This document shows positions 1 through 8,060 of a DNA stretch of 64,000 nt, in pieces. How positions within the stretch are numbered: the stretch's first letter is position 1; every line of letters begins with the position of its first letter. The stretch spans positions 1,736,001-1,800,000 of the forward strand of contig OZ242265.1 in assembly GCA_965207165.1 (NCBI GenBank). The letters are read 5' to 3'. Under the pieces are notes generated by a model. It was not told the DNA's origin and did no database searches. It worked only from the letters and a program-made list of their open reading frames with translations. A program made the translations under genes and the position numbers. This DNA is from JAAXHV01 sp965207165 (GTDB taxonomy: Bacteria > Pseudomonadota > Gammaproteobacteria > Eutrophobiales > Eutrophobiaceae).

Positions 1-1576
1 ATACCCTGGCATCGCACAATACCCTCGAGATATCGAACTCTGTGGCATAACCGTTCCCTCCATGGATCTGCAAGGCGTTATCCGCGCAGGACCAGGCTAC
101 CCGTGCGCTCAACATCTTCGCCATGCCCGCCTCGACGTCACAACGCCGCCCCGTATCTACCTGACGCGCGGCAAAATAAACCAGTTGCCGCAATAACATG
201 ATCTCGGCCGCCATCCAACCGATCTTGCCGGCCACCCTGGGAAAGGCCAGGATGGGTTTGCCGAACTGTACGCGCTGCCGGGCATAGTCCAGGGCCAGTT
301 CCAGCGCGTTCTGCGCGACGCCCACAGCGCGCGCCGCGGTCTGCAACCGCCCCGCTTCAAAGGACGCCATGAGTTGCCTGAACCCCTGCCCTTCAACCCC
401 TCCCAGCAACCCGTCCGGGTTTGCCCTGCAACCGTCAAAACTTATCTCGTATTCCTTCATGCCGCGGTACCCGAGTACCGGAATTTCACTGCCGCTCATT
501 CCCTGCAACGGAAATGGCTCGGCGTCGGTCCCGCCCGGCTTGTCCACGAGAAACATGCTCAATCCCCGGTATCCCTTTTCCGTGGGGTCGGTGCGCGCCA
601 GCAGGACCATCAGGTTGGCCCTTCCTGCATGAGTGCTCCAGGTCTTGTTGCCGGTTATCCCGTAACAATCCCCGGCCTTCACAGCCCTGGTCTTCAACCC
701 CGCAAGGTCGGACCCGGCATCGGGTTCGGTCACCAGCACCGCGGGCAGTATGGCGCCGGCTGCAATCCCGGGCAGGTATCGTCTCTTCTGCTCTGCGGTC
801 CCGGCCTTCAGTATCAATTCCGCGGCAATCTCGGAGCGGGTGGCGAGCGAGCCCACACCGAGATATCCCCTGCTCAACTCTTCCGTGATGACGCACATCG
901 CGAGCTTGCCGGAAGCATGGCCGCCGTATTGTTCCGGGATACAGACCGCGAAAACCCCCATGTCGGCCAGTTGGCAGATCAGGCCGGACGGGATAAGACT
1001 GTCCTGCCGGTGCCATACGCCCGCCTGCCCGGCTATTTCTTCATCTGCAAAACGGCGGAACTGCTCCCTGACCAGGGTCAACGTCGGATCCAGGGTTGGA
1101 TCAACTGACTGTTCTCCGCCGGCCAGCAACTCAGCAACCCGCACACGGTTTTCAATGGTGTTGCCGTCCCTGATCAACTCGTTAATGGAGTCATCAGCCA
1201 TCAGTTCAGCCAGGATTGCCGGGGACGGGATGTCGCCGGGACGGAATACCTCGTCCTGGCTCATGGCAATACCGTGCAGCAACTGCTGCAGGTAAGCGCC
1301 TGTCCCTGCCTTGAAGACGGCCTGGTCCAATTCCGTAAATCCGCCCTGCTCCAGTAACCGCCTGGACCAGTCCGCCAGTTGTTTCAGCGCCTCCAGGTAC
1401 GTCGCCGCCCAGGCACAACCGTGGGCGGCGAACTGGTGCTTTTCAAGGGACGGCGCATGAACGGCATTGTCCCTGACCACCTTCCCTGCCAGGGTTTCCA
1501 GGTAACCGTGCGCCAGCCTTTCAATGCCGCTGATGGCATGCTCTGCTTGCTGTAACCGTTCTTCCACAGGGATCAT
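1..1576 (-). CDS. mcd: (2S)-methylsuccinyl-CoA dehydrogenase, 3' end cut by window edge
   Basis: FAD acyl-CoA dehydrogenase that would oxidise methylsuccinyl-CoA to mesaconyl-C1-CoA. The frame stays open from the ATG at 1576 to position 1 (525 residues), so the C-terminus lies outside the window. It has an extra N-terminal domain of about 165 residues (with AYLQQLLHGIAMSQDE) ahead of the acyl-CoA dehydrogenase fold. That extension marks the methylsuccinyl-CoA dehydrogenases of the ethylmalonyl-CoA pathway. Other family signs are LSRGYLGVGSLATRSEIAAE, TEPDAGSDL, GNKTWSTHAGR and IHGGNGYATEFDISRV, whose Glu is the expected catalytic base. The mct and meh genes nearby act on its product, which supports the substrate call. 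A general acyl-CoA dehydrogenase is the alternative. Confidence 0.85.
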   Translation of the reverse strand, partial: MIPVEERLQQAEHAISGIERLAHGYLETLAGKVVRDNAVHAPSLEKHQFAAHGCAWAATYLEALKQLADWSRRLLEQGGFTELDQAVFKAGTGAYLQQLLHGIAMSQDEVFRPGDIPSPAILAELMADDSINELIRDGNTIENRVRVAELLAGGEQSVDPTLDPTLTLVREQFRRFADEEIAGQAGVWHRQDSLIPSGLICQLADMGVFAVCIPEQYGGHASGKLAMCVITEELSRGYLGVGSLATRSEIAAELILKAGTAEQKRRYLPGIAAGAILPAVLVTEPDAGSDLAGLKTRAVKAGDCYGITGNKTWSTHAGRANLMVLLARTDPTEKGYRGLSMFLVDKPGGTDAEPFPLQGMSGSEIPVLGYRGMKEYEISFDGCRANPDGLLGGVEGQGFRQLMASFEAGRLQTAARAVGVAQNALELALDYARQRVQFGKPILAFPRVAGKIGWMAAEIMLLRQLVYFAARQVDTGRRCDVEAGMAKMLSARVAWSCADNALQIHGGNGYATEFDISRVLCDARV

Positions 1577-1608
1577 TCTATATAATAGAGTTTTCCGGGC
1601 AAGGAACT
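1577..1608 (+). promoter_or_regulatory. Short divergent mcd/MFS gap with -10 and Shine-Dalgarno
   Basis: Only 32 bases separate the mcd ATG from the exporter ATG. The gap contains TATAAT at about 1581 and a Shine-Dalgarno AAGGA just before the exporter start. Any -35 box must lie inside the mcd coding sequence. Transcription start is inferred. Confidence 0.35.
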
Positions 1609-2805
1609 ATGAACAAGCGCAAGATCCTCGTACTGGTGATTTCCGCCAGTTTCATCACCCTGATGTCGACGGACTTGTATATTCCGAGTATGGCCCATAT
1701 GCCGGGACTGCTCGGCACCAGCCCCGAATTGGTCAAGCTGACAGTCGGTCTCAACCTGCTGGGTTACGGTTTCGCCACCCTGCTTCACGGCCCGCTTTCC
1801 GAACGTTTCGGCCGCAAACCGGTCCTGCTCTGCGGGATGGCCGGATTTACCCTGGCCAGCTTATGCTGCGCCGTTGCAGCCGACATAGGTCAACTGATAG
1901 CGGCGCGGGTGTTCCAGGGTATCGCCGCTGCCGTGGAAGGTGTCGTCGTGCTGGCGATCATTCGCGATATTTTTTCGGAGAAGGAACAGGTACGGGCGAT
2001 AGCCGTTTACGGCATCGCCACCGCGCTTGCTCCCGCCATTGCTCCCGTATTGGGCGGTTATATCCACGTATATTTCGGCTGGAGGATGAATTTTTATTTG
2101 CTCGCGTGCCTGGCGCTGGCGGTAACCGTGCTGCTGACCCTGTACCTGGACGAATCCGGCAAAAAGGATCATCACGCTCTTGACCTGAAGGAAATTTACT
2201 CTGACTATTTCAGTTTGCTCAGCAACAGGTCGTTCCTGATTTATGTCACCATCGGCGGCTGCAGCCTGGGCTGCATATTTGCCTTCATCACCGCAGCTCC
2301 CTTCATCCTGATTACCAACCATGGCGTGCCGACCGAACATTTCGGCTACTACCAGGGAGCCATCGTGCTGACCTTTGTTATCGGGAGCCTGCTCGCGGCC
2401 AGGATGACAAGGAAACAGGGTACCGGGGACATTTTACGCATAGGCGTTTACTCCGCAGCAGGCGGAGCCTTGTTGCTGCTGGCTATCATGGCAACCGGAT
2501 GGGAGACTCCGGTCACGCTGACGTTTGCCGTGGCGCTGCTCACGTTCGCCGACGGGCCGATCTTTGCCGTAGTACCCACCCTGGCCATGAATTCAACCAG
2601 TAGCAGAACCGGCGCGGCGGCAGCCATGATCGTTGCCGCGGAGATGGCAATCGGTTCGGTTGCGGCGCTGTTTCTCAGCTGGTATCACGACGGCACGGCA
2701 TGGCCGATGATGATCACCATGCTGGGACTGGTGCTGGTTATCGTCCTGGCCTACATGGGCGGTGCGAAAGCAGCCGGTGCGGAGACAAGTCCTGGGCGGA
2801 CTTGA
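1609..2805 (+). CDS. MFS multidrug transporter, Bcr/CflA family
   Basis: Inner-membrane proton-coupled exporter of 398 residues, the usual length for DHA1 12-helix drug antiporters. The N-terminus ASFITLMSTDLYIPSMAHMP is the helix-1 signature of the Bcr/CflA subfamily. GPLSERFGRKPVLL is motif A in the first cytoplasmic loop. A central loop (about residues 190-210) is followed by six more hydrophobic segments. It starts 32 bases from the divergent mcd gene, with AAGGA ahead of the ATG. The substrate cannot be read from the sequence; drug, sulfonamide or small metabolite export is typical of the family. Confidence 0.85.
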   Translation: MNKRKILVLVISASFITLMSTDLYIPSMAHMPGLLGTSPELVKLTVGLNLLGYGFATLLHGPLSERFGRKPVLLCGMAGFTLASLCCAVAADIGQLIAARVFQGIAAAVEGVVVLAIIRDIFSEKEQVRAIAVYGIATALAPAIAPVLGGYIHVYFGWRMNFYLLACLALAVTVLLTLYLDESGKKDHHALDLKEIYSDYFSLLSNRSFLIYVTIGGCSLGCIFAFITAAPFILITNHGVPTEHFGYYQGAIVLTFVIGSLLAARMTRKQGTGDILRIGVYSAAGGALLLLAIMATGWETPVTLTFAVALLTFADGPIFAVVPTLAMNSTSSRTGAAAAMIVAAEMAIGSVAALFLSWYHDGTAWPMMITMLGLVLVIVLAYMGGAKAAGAETSPGRT

Positions 2806-2825
2806 TCAGAGCTATTTCTAACTAT

Positions 2826-3680
2826 TCAGCCGTGACAACTTGCCCGGGCTGCAATTTTTCCGTCTGAACGCTCAGCCTGCATGGTGATGGTATCTAATCC
2901 TTCTACTGCAGCAGAGAGACGGACAGGCTGACCGTCAAACAGCGGCGCCAGGGCGCGATATTCAAACCTGTTAATTTCCTTATCTGTGTGTTCCCTGACC
3001 AGTTGCAGCAACAGCATGGCTACCAGGGGGGCATGCACCACCAGGGCGGGATAGCCCTCCTCTGCCGCGGCGTAGGTCCTGTCGTAATGAATCTTATGGC
3101 TGTTGAACGTCACGGCCGAGAAACGGAACAACATACCGGCATCCACGACCAGTTCATGTGACCAGGTGTTCGCTGCCGGTTCCGGAAATGGCTTGACATC
3201 CGGCAGCGCCACAGGCGCTCCCTTGTCCCGGTAGACGATGTCCTGCTCCTCAACAACGCACAGGTTTCCCCGTTGCTTGAAACTGTTACGAATCCGGACG
3301 AATACCAAATTGCCGGACGCTCCGGATTTTTCAGTTATATCAATCACCTCTGACTCGCGCCCGGTCTCGCGGCCGATGATTAACGGTTGCAGGAATTTCA
3401 CCTTCATTCCGGCAAACAAGCGCCGGGGCAACGTTACGGGAGGAAGAAAACCGCCCCGTCTCGGATGGCCATCCTCACCCAGGCCGGAATGGGGTACAGG
3501 TTTGATGGTAAAAACCCAGTGCCACAAAGGCGGCAACCTGTCTCCTTCCCCATAGTCCGGCGCCGGTTCATCCAGCGTGGCCGCGAGCCTGTTGACCTGG
3601 GCAGAAGTTATGATTTCGGCGCAGCGTTCAACCTTTGGGCGCCAGCCGGGAAACAGTTCGTTGAATTGGGTCATCGTCAA
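2826..3680 (-). CDS. meh: Mesaconyl-C4-CoA hydratase (FAS1-like/MaoC dehydratase)
   Basis: Hot-dog-fold hydratase of 284 residues, proposed to add water to mesaconyl-C4-CoA to give (3S)-citramalyl-CoA, as in the 3-hydroxypropionate bicycle. The N-terminal half resembles the FAS1-like dehydratase domain, with LPPLWHWVFTIKP, GGFLPPVTLPRR and FAGMKVKFLQPL. The C-terminal half is a second hot-dog (MaoC-like) domain with KIHYDRTYAA and PALVVHAPL. These blocks match the itaconyl/mesaconyl-C4-CoA hydratase group rather than fatty-acid dehydratases. The gene is 15 bases downstream of typA and shares the locus with mct, whose product is the expected substrate. A generic acyl-CoA dehydratase role remains possible. 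Confidence 0.75.
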   Translation of the reverse strand: MTMTQFNELFPGWRPKVERCAEIITSAQVNRLAATLDEPAPDYGEGDRLPPLWHWVFTIKPVPHSGLGEDGHPRRGGFLPPVTLPRRLFAGMKVKFLQPLIIGRETGRESEVIDITEKSGASGNLVFVRIRNSFKQRGNLCVVEEQDIVYRDKGAPVALPDVKPFPEPAANTWSHELVVDAGMLFRFSAVTFNSHKIHYDRTYAAAEEGYPALVVHAPLVAMLLLQLVREHTDKEINRFEYRALAPLFDGQPVRLSAAVEGLDTITMQAERSDGKIAARASCHG

Positions 3681-3695
3681 ATCGAGCTGTTTTAC

Positions 3696-5528
3696 CTAAA
3701 TCGCCAGGGGCACAGCGCTTTCACGGGATGCGCGTTTTCTTTCATACTCCTTTAGTAATTTTTTTCGTAACCGGATATTGTCAGGTGTAACTTCCACCAG
3801 TTCGTCATCATTGATAAATTCCAGTGCCTGCTCCAACGAGAACTTCACGGGCGGGGTCAATAGAATATTGTCATCCTTGCCGGCAGCACGAATGTTGGTG
3901 AGTTGTTTGGCTTTGAGCGGATTAACAATAAGATCATTATCGCGGGAGTGGATGCCGACAATCATGCCTTCGTAAACATTCGTGCCGGGCTCTATCAGTA
4001 GCCGACCGCGTTGCTGCAAGTTGAACAAGGGATAGGCCAGTGCCTTACCCTTACCGTTGGAAATCAGTACGCCGTTGACTCTTTGATTGTTCAGCGTCGA
4101 TTTTAACGGCCCGTAGTGATCGAAAACATAATGCATCAGTCCTGTACCTGCTGTTGCCGTCAGGTATTCAGTACGAAAACCGATGATACCGCGGGCGGGG
4201 ATCAGGTAATCAAGTCGTATACGTCCCTTGCCGTCCGGTACCATGTCCTGCAAGCCGCCTCCGCGCGAACCCAGCATTTCCATAACGCTTCCCTGGTAAC
4301 TGACCTCCATGTCGACGGTGAGCTGTTCATAGGGTTCGCATAATTGACCGTCGACATCCTTGATAATAACTTCAGGGCGCGAGACGCTGAACTCATAATT
4401 TTCCCTGCGCATATTTTCTATAAGAATGGACAGGTGTAATTCGCCGCGACCGGAGACCCTGAACTTGTCGGAGTCGCCTGTTTCTTCAACGCGTAAGGCA
4501 ACATTGTGTTTCAATTCGCGGAACAATCGCTCGCTGAGTTGGCGAGAGGTGACATATTTTCCTTCCCGGCCGTTAAAAGGCGAATCATTGACCTGGAAGG
4601 TCATGGTGACCGTCGGTTCGTCAACGGTCAGTGGGGGTAAGGCTTCGACTGTATCCGGTTCACATAAGGTATCTGATATATCAAGTTCATCAATACCGGC
4701 TATGGCGATAATATCGCCGGCAGACGCGCTGTTAATTTCAGTTCGTTCAAGACCGAGCAGACAAAACAGTTGCAGAATGCGTCCTCTGCGTATTTTATTG
4801 TCTTTATCAATGATCGAAACAGGTGTATTGGATGTCACTTTACCGCGAGTGATGCGGCCGATTCCAATTACCCCTATATAACTGTTGTAATCAAGCGCAC
4901 TGACCTGAAATTGAAAAGCGCCATTTTCATTGACATCGGGCGCCGGGACTTTCGTTACGATAGTTTCAAATAACGCGGTCATGTCCTGGTCTTTACAATC
5001 GGGATCAGGGCCGCTGTAGCCATCCTTCGCGGATGTATATATCACCGGGAAATCCAGTTGTTCATCGCTGGCGCCCAGAAGATCAAACAAATCGAAGGTG
5101 CGGTGGAGCACCCAGTCAGGCCGCGCGCCGCTACGGTCAATCTTGTTGATAACGACGATAGGGGTTAGTTGGCGGGCCAATGCTTTTTGCGTGACAAAAC
5201 GGGTTTGCGGCATCGGCCCCTCAACGGCATCGACCAGCAACAACACTGAGTCGACCATAGACAAAATTCTTTCCACTTCTCCGCCAAAATCTGCGTGACC
5301 CGGGGTATCGATAATATTGATGCGATAGTCATTCCAGCGTAGCGCAGTATTCTTCGCCAGAATTGTGATGCCACGTTCTTTTTCGATGTCGTTGGAGTCC
5401 ATGATGCGAACAGAACTCATGTCTCTCGCCTGCAGAGTGCCGGATTGTTTCAATAATTGATCCACCAGCGTTGTCTTGCCGTGATCAACATGGGCGATAA
5501 TAGCGATGTTACGAATTACTTCAGGCAT
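3696..5528 (-). CDS. typA: Ribosome-associated GTPase TypA/BipA
   Basis: Translational GTPase of 610 residues that binds the ribosome and supports 50S assembly and stress or low-temperature growth. The N-terminal G domain shows IAHVDHGKTTLVDQLL (G1), RGITI (G2), DTPGHADFGGEVER (G3) and NKIDR (G4). EF-G-like domains and the BipA-specific C-terminal domain follow (GKGKALAYPLFNLQQRGRL). Length is normal and the protein looks intact. Its codons use more A/T in third position than the flanking mct and meh genes. Lying between two CoA-pathway genes is unusual for this housekeeping gene and suggests the metabolic genes were placed around it. Confidence 0.97.
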   Translation of the reverse strand: MPEVIRNIAIIAHVDHGKTTLVDQLLKQSGTLQARDMSSVRIMDSNDIEKERGITILAKNTALRWNDYRINIIDTPGHADFGGEVERILSMVDSVLLLVDAVEGPMPQTRFVTQKALARQLTPIVVINKIDRSGARPDWVLHRTFDLFDLLGASDEQLDFPVIYTSAKDGYSGPDPDCKDQDMTALFETIVTKVPAPDVNENGAFQFQVSALDYNSYIGVIGIGRITRGKVTSNTPVSIIDKDNKIRRGRILQLFCLLGLERTEINSASAGDIIAIAGIDELDISDTLCEPDTVEALPPLTVDEPTVTMTFQVNDSPFNGREGKYVTSRQLSERLFRELKHNVALRVEETGDSDKFRVSGRGELHLSILIENMRRENYEFSVSRPEVIIKDVDGQLCEPYEQLTVDMEVSYQGSVMEMLGSRGGGLQDMVPDGKGRIRLDYLIPARGIIGFRTEYLTATAGTGLMHYVFDHYGPLKSTLNNQRVNGVLISNGKGKALAYPLFNLQQRGRLLIEPGTNVYEGMIVGIHSRDNDLIVNPLKAKQLTNIRAAGKDDNILLTPPVKFSLEQALEFINDDELVEVTPDNIRLRKKLLKEYERKRASRESAVPLAI

Positions 5529-5558
5529 TGGCTCAGTGTGGGGTAAACAACCCGGTGA

Positions 5559-6782
5559 CTAATCAGCTGTAATGCCGGCAATGATTCCCCGGTCGTGCAA
5601 GCCGCCGATGGCGGCGGCGCTCAAACCCAGGATCGTGGCGAGTATCTCGTCGGTATCGGCGCCGAGTTGCGGCGCCGGTGTGGCCTGTCGGCGCGGTTCC
5701 GCCTCAAAGCGAAGAGGTGAACCGGGCATCAGGTATTCACCGATACCGGGTTGCAGGACAGTTGAAAAGACAGGGTTCTTGTCAGAACAGCGCGGATCAT
5801 GGTTTACCAGTTCGGAAAAAGTCTGGTACGGTCCCCAACACACACCGTGGGAATCGAATATTGATGCCAATTCCGCAAGGTCATAGCGCGCACACCAGGG
5901 TTCCAATAAACCGATTATGGAATCCGTGGCCTGGTAACGATCGCCTTCCCGGTCGAGTTTCAATCCGCGTTCGGTTTCTATCTTGTTAAACTCCTGCTCA
6001 AGTTGAGATGCCGTGACCAGGTTCCGCCATTGTCTGTGAGTGATGGCCACCAGCATGATCTCATGTCCGTCCCTGGTTATAAAATTGTGGCCGAACGCAC
6101 CGTACAACCGGTTACCGATAGCCTGACGTTCTGCGCCATTGATTTGTGCTTCAGCGATATGTCCCAGGTTGCCGACCATGGAAAATGCAATATCCGACAG
6201 CGCCAGCCTGACCAGTTGGCCGGAACCGGTAAGTCGTCGTTGGCGCTCTGCGACTACCACTGCCAGCGCTGCATTGATGCCTGTCAACGCATCCCAAGCC
6301 GGAAACATGTGGTTGACCGGCGCAGGATCATCTACCGGCCCTGTCGCATAGGGAATACCCGTTGCGGAATTGATGGTGTAGTCAACCGCACTGCCCCCAT
6401 CGGGGGTTCCCTGTACCTGTACCATGATCAGGTCGTCACGCCGTTTCTTCAATGCCGTATAATCCAGCCAGTCCGACTGCGGGAAGTTGGTCAGGAAAAT
6501 CCCCGCGTTGGGGGCATCCCCGGTTATCAGTGAAACGGCGAGTTCTTTTCCTTCGGGGGAGCGTAAATCGATGGCAATGGAGCGTTTGCCCTTGTTCAGA
6601 CCCGACCAGTACAGGCTCTGTCCCTGTTCCGTCACCGGCCAGCGTTTGTAGTCCAGACCACCGCCAACAGGATCAAAGCGTATGACATCCGCCCCCAGTT
6701 GCGCCAGGGTCATACCCCCCAGCGGCGCAGCGACAAAGGCGGACCCTTCAACGATGCGCAGATCTTTCAGCAGGTCATACAT
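5559..6782 (-). CDS. mct: Mesaconyl-CoA C1-C4 CoA transferase (2-methylfumaryl-CoA isomerase)
   Basis: Class III (CaiB/BaiF) CoA transferase of 407 residues, proposed to move CoA within mesaconyl-CoA from C1 to C4. The N-terminus (VEGSAFVAAPLGGMTLAQLG, then GGGLDYKRWPV and SGLNKGKRSIAIDLRSPEGK) closely resembles what is known of the Chloroflexus Mct group. The catalytic Asp of class III transferases would be Asp164 in FPAWDALTG. The adjoining mcd (makes mesaconyl-C1-CoA) and meh (hydrates mesaconyl-C4-CoA) fit this intramolecular transferase. Citramalyl-CoA lyase and mesaconyl-C1-CoA hydratase, which would complete a glyoxylate or C5 route, are not in the window. Confidence 0.8.
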   Translation of the reverse strand: MYDLLKDLRIVEGSAFVAAPLGGMTLAQLGADVIRFDPVGGGLDYKRWPVTEQGQSLYWSGLNKGKRSIAIDLRSPEGKELAVSLITGDAPNAGIFLTNFPQSDWLDYTALKKRRDDLIMVQVQGTPDGGSAVDYTINSATGIPYATGPVDDPAPVNHMFPAWDALTGINAALAVVVAERQRRLTGSGQLVRLALSDIAFSMVGNLGHIAEAQINGAERQAIGNRLYGAFGHNFITRDGHEIMLVAITHRQWRNLVTASQLEQEFNKIETERGLKLDREGDRYQATDSIIGLLEPWCARYDLAELASIFDSHGVCWGPYQTFSELVNHDPRCSDKNPVFSTVLQPGIGEYLMPGSPLRFEAEPRRQATPAPQLGADTDEILATILGLSAAAIGGLHDRGIIAGITAD

Positions 6783-6787
6783 AGGAG

Positions 6788-6873
6788 TATCCGCAGATTA
6801 CGCAGATTTACGCTGATAAACACACGGTTTTTTTTGTGTTCCTGTCTGCGCAAATCTGCGTAATCTGCGGATA
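6788..6873. repeat. Inverted ATCTGCG repeat between mct and dioxygenase gene
   Basis: Two perfectly complementary 22-base arms, at 6788-6809 and 6852-6873, enclose a T-rich loop. The arms are built of the unit ATCTGCGTAATCTGCGG. Related direct copies lie at 9383-9410 and 11010-11038. A long hairpin here could end transcription from the dioxygenase side or simply be a dispersed repeat. Confidence 0.8.
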
Positions 6874-6888
6874 ATTCTCTCCTTTTTG

Positions 6889-7755
6889 TCAACTAGGCAT
6901 CAGACCCATGTCGAATTGCAGGTGGCTGAACGGCACGGGAATGTTGTACCGGGCAGCCAGTTCGGCATCCTCGGATTCGGAGTAGTGACCAATCAACGAA
7001 CTCTTGGTGGCGAATACCGCGTCCGAGTCCAGGTATTCGTCCCCCTCGGAGAATACATGGGTCGTCAGCGACTCGTAGCCATCTGCTGAAACGATGAAAT
7101 GGATATGCGCGGGACGCATGGCGTGACGGCCGCTGGCCCGGAGCAATTCACCAACGGGCCCGTCTGTCGGCACGGAATATGATAATGGTTTTTCCGTAAC
7201 AAATGCATAGTTGCCCTCCGTGTCCGTGGTGAATATACCCCGCATATTATCTTCGGGCATTGACTTATCCTGTACATCGTAGAAACCATTGGCCGCGGTT
7301 TGCCAGACGTCCAGTTTGGCGCCGGCTATCGGTTTGCCGTCCGGGTCCACCACCTTCCCTTGCACCAGTGCGACTTGCTCGGCATACTGCTGTTTTATGA
7401 TGCTGGCGCCGCTCTCGTACTCCGGCGCGCCAGACACGTAAAATGGTCCCAGTACCGTGGACTCAGTCCCCTTTCCCGACTTTGGATGGTTGATCGCATC
7501 CACCAGCATGGAGACGCCCATTACGTCCGACAACAGGATAAATTCCTGGCGCTTGTCATCGCAGGTCTGTCCGGTCCTGGTCAGGAACATGATGGCCTTG
7601 AACCATTCTTCTTCCGTCAACTCCACGTCCTTGACGAAACCGTGCAGGTGCGTGAGCAGTGAAGTGATTATCTGCCTGAACCTGGGATCATCTGTTTTGG
7701 AGCCGTATTCCTCCAGAACGATTTCCGTTAAATTATCGATGGTAAAATCACGCAT
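6889..7755 (-). CDS. Intradiol ring-cleavage dioxygenase (catechol/hydroxyquinol 1,2-dioxygenase)
   Basis: Non-haem Fe(III) dioxygenase of 288 residues that would open a catechol or hydroxyquinol ring between its hydroxyls. The N-terminal helical linker domain is followed by the beta-sandwich catalytic domain with LGPFYV and VVDPDGKPIAGAKLDVWQ. The expected four iron ligands are present: Tyr159 (NGFYDVQ), Tyr193 (YSVPTDGP), and His217 and His219 (RPAHIHF). The layout is closest to hydroxyquinol or chlorocatechol dioxygenases. It is the last gene of the co-directional aromatic cluster and follows the ferredoxin gene by 22 bases. No muconate cycloisomerase or maleylacetate reductase gene is in the window. 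Confidence 0.88.
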   Translation of the reverse strand: MRDFTIDNLTEIVLEEYGSKTDDPRFRQIITSLLTHLHGFVKDVELTEEEWFKAIMFLTRTGQTCDDKRQEFILLSDVMGVSMLVDAINHPKSGKGTESTVLGPFYVSGAPEYESGASIIKQQYAEQVALVQGKVVDPDGKPIAGAKLDVWQTAANGFYDVQDKSMPEDNMRGIFTTDTEGNYAFVTEKPLSYSVPTDGPVGELLRASGRHAMRPAHIHFIVSADGYESLTTHVFSEGDEYLDSDAVFATKSSLIGHYSESEDAELAARYNIPVPFSHLQFDMGLMPS

Positions 7756-7777
7756 GAGTAACCCCCTTATGGATATT

Positions 7778-8056
7778 TCAGTAACTGATAACTATATCTT
7801 CCAAAGGCGTGACAGAGCACAGCAACACGCCTCCGTTATCGAGATTTGCCGGGTCAATGGTAGCATACCTTGACAGGGGCCGGAGCGATGTAACGCTGCC
7901 CTTGATCAACCGTACACGGCAGGTCATGCAGCGGCCCTGCTGACAGCCGCAGGTCAACTGGTGCCCGGCCGCGTAAGCAGACTTCAGTACCGAAGATTTC
8001 TCCGGACAAAAAAAGTCGGCCTGGCCTTCGGCGGATACCAAGGTCACCTTGTACAT
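7778..8056 (-). CDS. Plant-type 2Fe-2S ferredoxin
   Basis: Small electron carrier of 92 residues. The cluster ligands are Cys38, Cys43 and Cys46 (CGCQQGRCMTC) plus Cys80 (LLCSV), the CX4CX2C...C pattern of plant-type and oxygenase-associated ferredoxins. It lies 4 bases downstream of a DUF1329 gene and 22 bases before the dioxygenase gene. Possible partners in the cluster are the reductive dehalogenase and the HpaB-type oxygenase; which one it serves is inference. No ferredoxin reductase gene was found in the window. Confidence 0.88.
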   Translation of the reverse strand: MYKVTLVSAEGQADFFCPEKSSVLKSAYAAGHQLTCGCQQGRCMTCRVRLIKGSVTSLRPLSRYATIDPANLDNGGVLLCSVTPLEDIVISY

Positions 8057-8060
8057 AGGC

